Source: an uncultured Cyclobacteriaceae bacterium (GTDB lineage Bacteria > Bacteroidota > Bacteroidia > Cytophagales > Cyclobacteriaceae). Taken from it: a stretch of DNA of 64,000 bases. Shown here piece after piece: positions 62,801-64,000 of this stretch. The DNA lies in assembly GCA_947492745.1 (NCBI GenBank), contig CANLOE010000003.1, positions 1-64,000 on the forward strand, given 5' to 3'. The position numbers and the translations under genes are program-made. The notes beneath the pieces are model-generated. The model did not search any database and was not told the origin of the DNA. It saw nothing but the letters and a program-made list of their open reading frames with translations. Each line of letters opens with the position of its first letter. Within the stretch, counting starts at the first letter, position 1.

Positions 62801-64000
62801 GCACTACAGCATGAGGCCAGCTTATTTATGACGATACTGGCTACTGTAAACGCTTTTTTGTATCGCTATACGGGGCAGCAGGATATTGTATTGGGTACTC
62901 CCATTGCTGGAAGAAATCACCCCGACCTTGAAGATCAAATCGGCTTTTATATCAATACCCTAGCACTAAGAACCCAGTTCAGTGGAGAAGAGGGATTTGA
63001 TAGACTCTTGGAAAATGTCACCGAAAGAACTTTTGAAGCTTTCGAACATCAAATGTATCCGTTTGATGCTTTGATAGACTCCCTCTCCTTAGAACGTGAA
63101 ATGAGCAGGGCATCATTATTCGATGTGATGGTCATTCTGCAAAATACATCCGGAATTGTAGGGGGAAGTAAAGAAATGGAAGAATTGCACGTGAAGACCT
63201 TCAGTGCAGAAGCCACACATGCCAAATTTGATTTGACCTTTAACTTTGAAGAAGTAGAAGAAGGATTGTATTTGTGGCTCAACTATAATAGGGATATTTT
63301 CCTACATCAAACCATCGAACGTATGTTGGCCCAATATGAAACATTGGTACTTTCACTCACCCTTGATCCATCGCGGCCCCTGAGTACTTTGTCGATACTA
63401 CCGGAGAAAGAAAGACTCGTTTTGTCGGATACGTTTAATAATAGCACTACCGATACCACACTTTTCAAGGACATAACGCTACAAGATTTGTTTGAAGACC
63501 AAGTGAGTAGAACCCCGGGCCTGACCGCCCTTGTCGATGAGTTCGGTTCGATTACTTACAGGTCTTTGGATGAAAAGACAACAAAGCTAGCGAACATGTT
63601 ACGGGCAAAGGGTACAAAAGCCGGACATCCCGTGGGCATATATGTCGGTCGTTCTACAGAAATGGTCATCAGCATATTGGCCGTCTTGAAGTCAGGAGCC
63701 TATTACATCCCTATAGATCCAGAATACCCTGCATCAAGAATAACCTATATTTTGAAAGATTCCAATGTAGGACAGCTATTGACCGATCGAGATCTCCCAA
63801 AAAAAGTTCGGGAAATCATAGCGCTCAATGTGATAAGGTTTGACGATCTTGATTTTGAAAAAATGGCCTTCAGCGAACCTGATGAAGTAAAAGTAAGCTC
63901 TGACAGCTTGGCCTATGTAATCTATACCTCCGGATCAACAGGTACCCCGAAAGGAGTAATGGTCCGTCACCGCTCTGTAGTCAATTTTTCCAAATGGCTT
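53138..64000 (+). CDS. NRPS, partial: half-C-A-PCP, C-A-PCP, C-A-PCP, C-A... (at least 3,621 aa)
   Basis: The last gene of the window is open to its edge (3,621 codons seen; no stop). It starts with a half-C domain (about 1-235), then A (Tyr403 in YTSGSTG; code DIFDFGTVFK, proposed Hpg) and PCP (Ser803). Next: C (His994), A with code DVGEIGSIDK, which is the gramicidin S/tyrocidine Orn code, and PCP (Ser1872). Then C (His2065), A with code DAFWLGGTFK, nearly the Val code DAFWIGGTFK, and PCP (Ser2928). Then C (His3115) and an A domain cut after motif A3. I checked that the conserved motifs of all units lie in one frame. The ATG at 53138 gives the same type of start as the NRPS at 41567. Later modules and termination lie outside the window. 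Confidence 0.93.
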   Translation, partial: MSKNSLEEKLLLTQRGFVEGHRFWQEVLKGADFNERIEIVDVSEAITTHAGIVDVETSKKVMGLCKQNDLAVYIFLQATFHILLSRYTGERALLTYSPPFQSAEGSPINTFLPFRKHMNSETTFREWLISFQQTLVKSKRYGNYPLDRVYKEFGLEKIPEPTVLLSSDALHGTVVNSRSVASLQLHFTTTEDKIDIEAKGHLRTGLLLKNLIGHYVHLIGQCVDNVDIKLRNLTLLSKEEKKVLLQMGRGSVSQQGGANFIDKIGKYAENTPKAIALKCGDRNINYRELEETSNQLANYYSKTHGLSSGDKVVLCVEKDERLIFSLLAILKLGAIYIPVDVAHAKARLPLVEADAVPTMMIIDRNQTYKPGTTPYLYQEEVWEGLEGLSSKFEPTYFPRDIAYILYTSGSTGKPKGVKVSYRNLNGFLSHVQSHFTWHRPLIMPFIASNAFDIAMFQVFLPLVQGGTVDILMPEVVLDIANFVGRIKEATVVDTVPAVYRQVATYILENNAQKEFEHIVHLFIGGDSVPDRLLIMLSDAFPKASISVTYGPTEATVFCTAITYSNDTFSKSSVSGSIIGRPMPGTDIYLLDKENNLVPEGVKGEICIGGSGVTLGYHNRGELSATKFVDNPFQKEDILYRTGDIGMWDSMGQVRFSGRDDFQVKIRGYRIELGEIESRLLEYTDLEDVCVLAHEDSEGSKYIIAFYIGGETDPRAFQGTLKQYLPEYMVPAFFVALREWPLNPNQKIDRKALMHLYEERRATRQEYREASTAIEKSLVDIWQEILGLKKVGVNDNFFEVGGHSLKVAQLVSKIHQELAIKPSLEEVFQNPTIVALSKILENKTSSRYQPIESVKNDTLGKGFAISHAQRRLWILDQLEEDQVAYNIPLAVLLTGDLNREVLRIAFEKSIARHEILRTTFGSIDEQPVQIVKSPEDTDFDLGYVDLRDSHVDRNSLKQLAEKEAVQPFDLSEGPLLRVKLYRIADNEHLFLLTVHHIIVDGWSMQVLMSELCNYYNAYLQGQDADIPPLAIQYKDYAAWQYNQLDGAVFTSSKNYWLEQFSGEVPVLQLPTDYKRPIVKTYNGGSFHRSLGKGLSEQVHDFAKRQGLSLYMVLVAATKALLYRYTGQDDIVIGSPSAGRNRSDLENQIGFYVNTLALRTRFSGGEGFGSLLQKVKENLVKAYDHQDYPFDMLVDNLDLERDLSRSPIFDIMVSLQNLNEVSIDDLKLEGLSSAMLEGDVSTSMFDLSIDFTPEDDGELFLAISYNSDLFGGHRMERMSTHIEHILRDAISNPTKPLDYLKYLSEEEESLFLETYNNTFKDYQKGKTMITLFEEKVAFYGTGTAVVFGEERLTYNRLNERANRLAHRLIAEGCGPEVLVGIMAERSPEMIVAVLAVLKSGAGYLPIDYTYPAERIRYIIEDADINLLLFNTGKETIQDLSVGGVLDLNNEDTYSKDISNPQISHDEDNLAYVIYTSGTTGKPKGVMVTHRSLVNIAQCWIEEYGLSDKTTVLQMASFSFDVFCGDLCRSLLSGGKLVLCPDEARLDPAGLFGIMEKHQVSVLEVTPSYAVPLMSYIFDKELDISWLNMLILGSDSCPVGDFKTLLARHGADIRIINSYGTTETTIDSSFYEVSSVDQVEDIPYVPIGKPMANTKFYILDKNRQFVAEGLVGELCIAGTGVARGYLNKKNLTDERFVKDPFNGGVMYLTGDTAKWLPDGQVEFLGRKDNQVKIRGYRIELDEIEQVLLESPEVKEAVVLVLTGKDDVNDRFICAYYTPANILRVTVSEEIRQFVTERVPEYMVPQHFVVLEKMPLTVNGKVDRKSLPKPNAVENSLSYEPPRNETEKQLVALWEKILNIEEVGIRHHFFKLGGHSLKAIRLIGAINKAFQVSLSIKQIFQHPTISELAKCLLATMEKASEESIVIKETEETENSVYPLSSAQLRLYALYQLNPKSLVYNMPQALLIRCKVDIDHLRGIFDTLIARHEIFRTSFRSEGGTPVQVISDEWDFEIEHVESFDWKLNGKEVLQEIRHFIKPFDISSGPLLRIKIIELREVDQELYLILIDKHHIIIDGISEDLISYEFSQLYSGFELPKVETKYRDYALWQQKLNDSDTLISQKNYWLAQFENDIPQLELPTDHIRPDSITGSGDNVSIVFDKYQLRTLKDYCEEQGVTLFMFMLTAYYLFLSKYSNQEDIIIGTVTSGRQNPAFRSVIGMMVNTIALRARPKGDKMIKTFFNEVKAISVEAFENQDFQFNDLVEALHLDTKARRRPLFDVMISYHNEEESNDQLQESHIEPYELEGQQSSKFDLTLHCVEYDDGIRLGLEYSTELFLKSTAERMLGHYTFLLKEIIGSPERLLSDIELLTKEERNQWLIDYNDTRVPLPDTDNIPRLFEQQVQNSPQSVALVYDDVALTYTELNEKANRLAHTLKNKGLAKGTPVGLLLDKSQELIIGILGILKAGGAYLPIDIDFPSDRIGYVLSNSKMNLLLVTLNDTVLKLLEEQQLGSVELLMLDSEEVYAEISDNPPSTIIPSDLAYIAYTSGTTGKPKGVMVEHRNVIRLVKNTNYVELDSQTKILQTGSISFDATTFEYWGALLNGGELHILPQEELLKTDSLKQKLIESRISTMWMTSSWFNQVVDHDIEVFSSLSWLLVGGEALSPHHINEVRDRFPKLKLVNGYGPTENTTFSLCYTIDKKHEVNIPIGKPISNTTAYIVDRWGNICPTGVSGELYLGGEGVARGYLGDHQLTKAKFVEKPFAKGTLYQTGDKAQWRSDGLISFMGRVDDQVKIRGFRIEPSEIECTLLQNPNLEKVKVMAWGNEENEKSLCAYFVKTSDAKETDALTLKRSLEKLLPVYMIPTDYIELTSLPLTVNGKIDVGSLPRPDKATIRKTYEAPGNAVEERLVEIWQDVLQKECIGIQDNFFEIGGHSLKAIRVITGISKVFDVELTFKQIFETPTIAELAIVLDKSQKQTFEPIGRVPSAEYYDVSHGQKRLWILQQLEGEAASAYNMPAAYLFEGPLDIKALKASFDQLIERHEILRTTFTLVEGQVKQIIRPWKNLDIPYTDLSEIEASEDKAKSMANEEARVPFDLEEGPLIRAKLIKLSAHKYVFLLTLHHIISDGWSLEILFNEVADFYNAYKNGKNPSPAALRIQYKDYALWQKDQFPDGEISVAEKFWVEQFEDGPPILDIPTDFIRPPVKTYKGEMAGILLSSEVTEALNTLALQHEASLFMTILATVNAFLYRYTGQQDIVLGTPIAGRNHPDLEDQIGFYINTLALRTQFSGEEGFDRLLENVTERTFEAFEHQMYPFDALIDSLSLEREMSRASLFDVMVILQNTSGIVGGSKEMEELHVKTFSAEATHAKFDLTFNFEEVEEGLYLWLNYNRDIFLHQTIERMLAQYETLVLSLTLDPSRPLSTLSILPEKERLVLSDTFNNSTTDTTLFKDITLQDLFEDQVSRTPGLTALVDEFGSITYRSLDEKTTKLANMLRAKGTKAGHPVGIYVGRSTEMVISILAVLKSGAYYIPIDPEYPASRITYILKDSNVGQLLTDRDLPKKVREIIALNVIRFDDLDFEKMAFSEPDEVKVSSDSLAYVIYTSGSTGTPKGVMVRHRSVVNFSKWL
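55721..58858 (+). other. NRPS module (C-A-PCP), Orn code
   Basis: C motif HHIIVDG (His994). The A-domain pocket reads DVGEIGSIDK, identical to the Orn code I recall for gramicidin S/tyrocidine. The A5 motif is SYGTTE instead of YGPTE. PCP serine Ser1872 in FKLGGHSL. Confidence 0.8.
58931..62026 (+). other. NRPS module (C-A-PCP), Val code
   Basis: C motif HHIIIDG (His2065). The A-domain pocket reads DAFWLGGTFK, one residue from the classical Val code. PCP serine Ser2928. Confidence 0.75.
62084..64000 (+). other. NRPS module, truncated by the window edge (C-A)
   Basis: C motif HHIISDG (His3115). The A domain is present only to YTSGSTGTPKG (Tyr3593) and about 28 more residues, so no substrate code can be read. 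Confidence 0.85.

Noticed and set aside
15638-64000. Epimerisation or thioesterase domains
   Set aside because: Every PCP is followed directly by a C domain or the protein end; I found no epimerase or thioesterase signature. Dual C/E domains cannot be excluded by eye.
1-64000. CRISPR arrays, tRNA or rRNA genes
   Set aside because: No regularly spaced direct repeats and no recognisable tRNA or rRNA sequence were seen on either strand.

Overview
The window looks like part of a Bacteroidota chromosome, most plausibly a gliding or marine Cytophagales-type organism. Evidence: a secreted protease ending in a type IX secretion (Por) sorting tail, a DUF5916 outer-membrane protein, a BlaI/BlaR1 pair, weak or absent Shine-Dalgarno sequences and AT-rich intergenic DNA. 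The genus cannot be named from sequence alone.

Positions 1-15,637 are ordinary accessory chromosome with sparse genes: a degraded IS5-type transposase relic (about 684-1000), a trypsin-like T9SS protease split by a one-base frameshift (1696-3536), a NarK-type nitrate/nitrite transporter on the minus strand (4308-5675), an astacin-like lipoprotein metalloprotease (6737-7522), a BlaI-type repressor and BlaR1/M56 peptidase operon (8723-10695) and a CBM9-like/DUF5916 protein (11828-14026). The long gaps between them carry several families of degenerate dispersed repeats: IS-end-like motifs and TAGC-N3-GCTA hairpins. A 1.6-kb gene-free, AT-rich stretch with a perfect orphan terminator hairpin precedes the biosynthetic cluster.

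Positions 15,638-64,000 are one co-directional, tightly packed NRPS/PKS cluster that runs off the right edge. Order: a 6,986-residue NRPS (FAAL-ACP, five C-A-PCP modules, terminal C); a fused aromatic amino acid hydroxylase-aminotransferase; an HPPD/hydroxymandelate-synthase-family dioxygenase; an FAD-linked 2-hydroxyacid oxidase; a half-C-A-PCP NRPS; a KS-AT-ACP PKS; a TubC-docking-C-luciferase-like monooxygenase-A-PCP-C NRPS; and a last NRPS (half-C-A-PCP, then C-A-PCP, C-A-PCP, C-A..., incomplete). The three enzymes in the middle together form a plausible, re-engineered pathway from Phe/Tyr to 4-hydroxyphenylglycine (Hpg). Three adenylation domains share the unusual pocket code DIFDFGT(V/I)FK, which begins like the known Hpg code, so they are the inferred users of that monomer.

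Reading the assembly line by colinearity, the inferred product is a fatty-acylated cationic lipopeptide: acyl - Lys-like - Gly-like - X(methylated?) - Hpg? - X(methylated?) - Hpg? - malonate-derived ketide - Gly-like (oxidised?) - Hpg? - Orn - Val - further residues beyond the window. Two features stand out. Two adenylation domains carry a methyltransferase inserted between core motifs A6 and A7 rather than at the usual A8-A9 site. Two inter-protein joints split a module between C and A, with an extra half condensation domain at the start of the downstream protein and a conserved FNF-ending acidic tail on the upstream one. No thioesterase, MbtH-like protein, phosphopantetheinyl transferase, exporter or regulator of the cluster is visible here; they may lie to the right.
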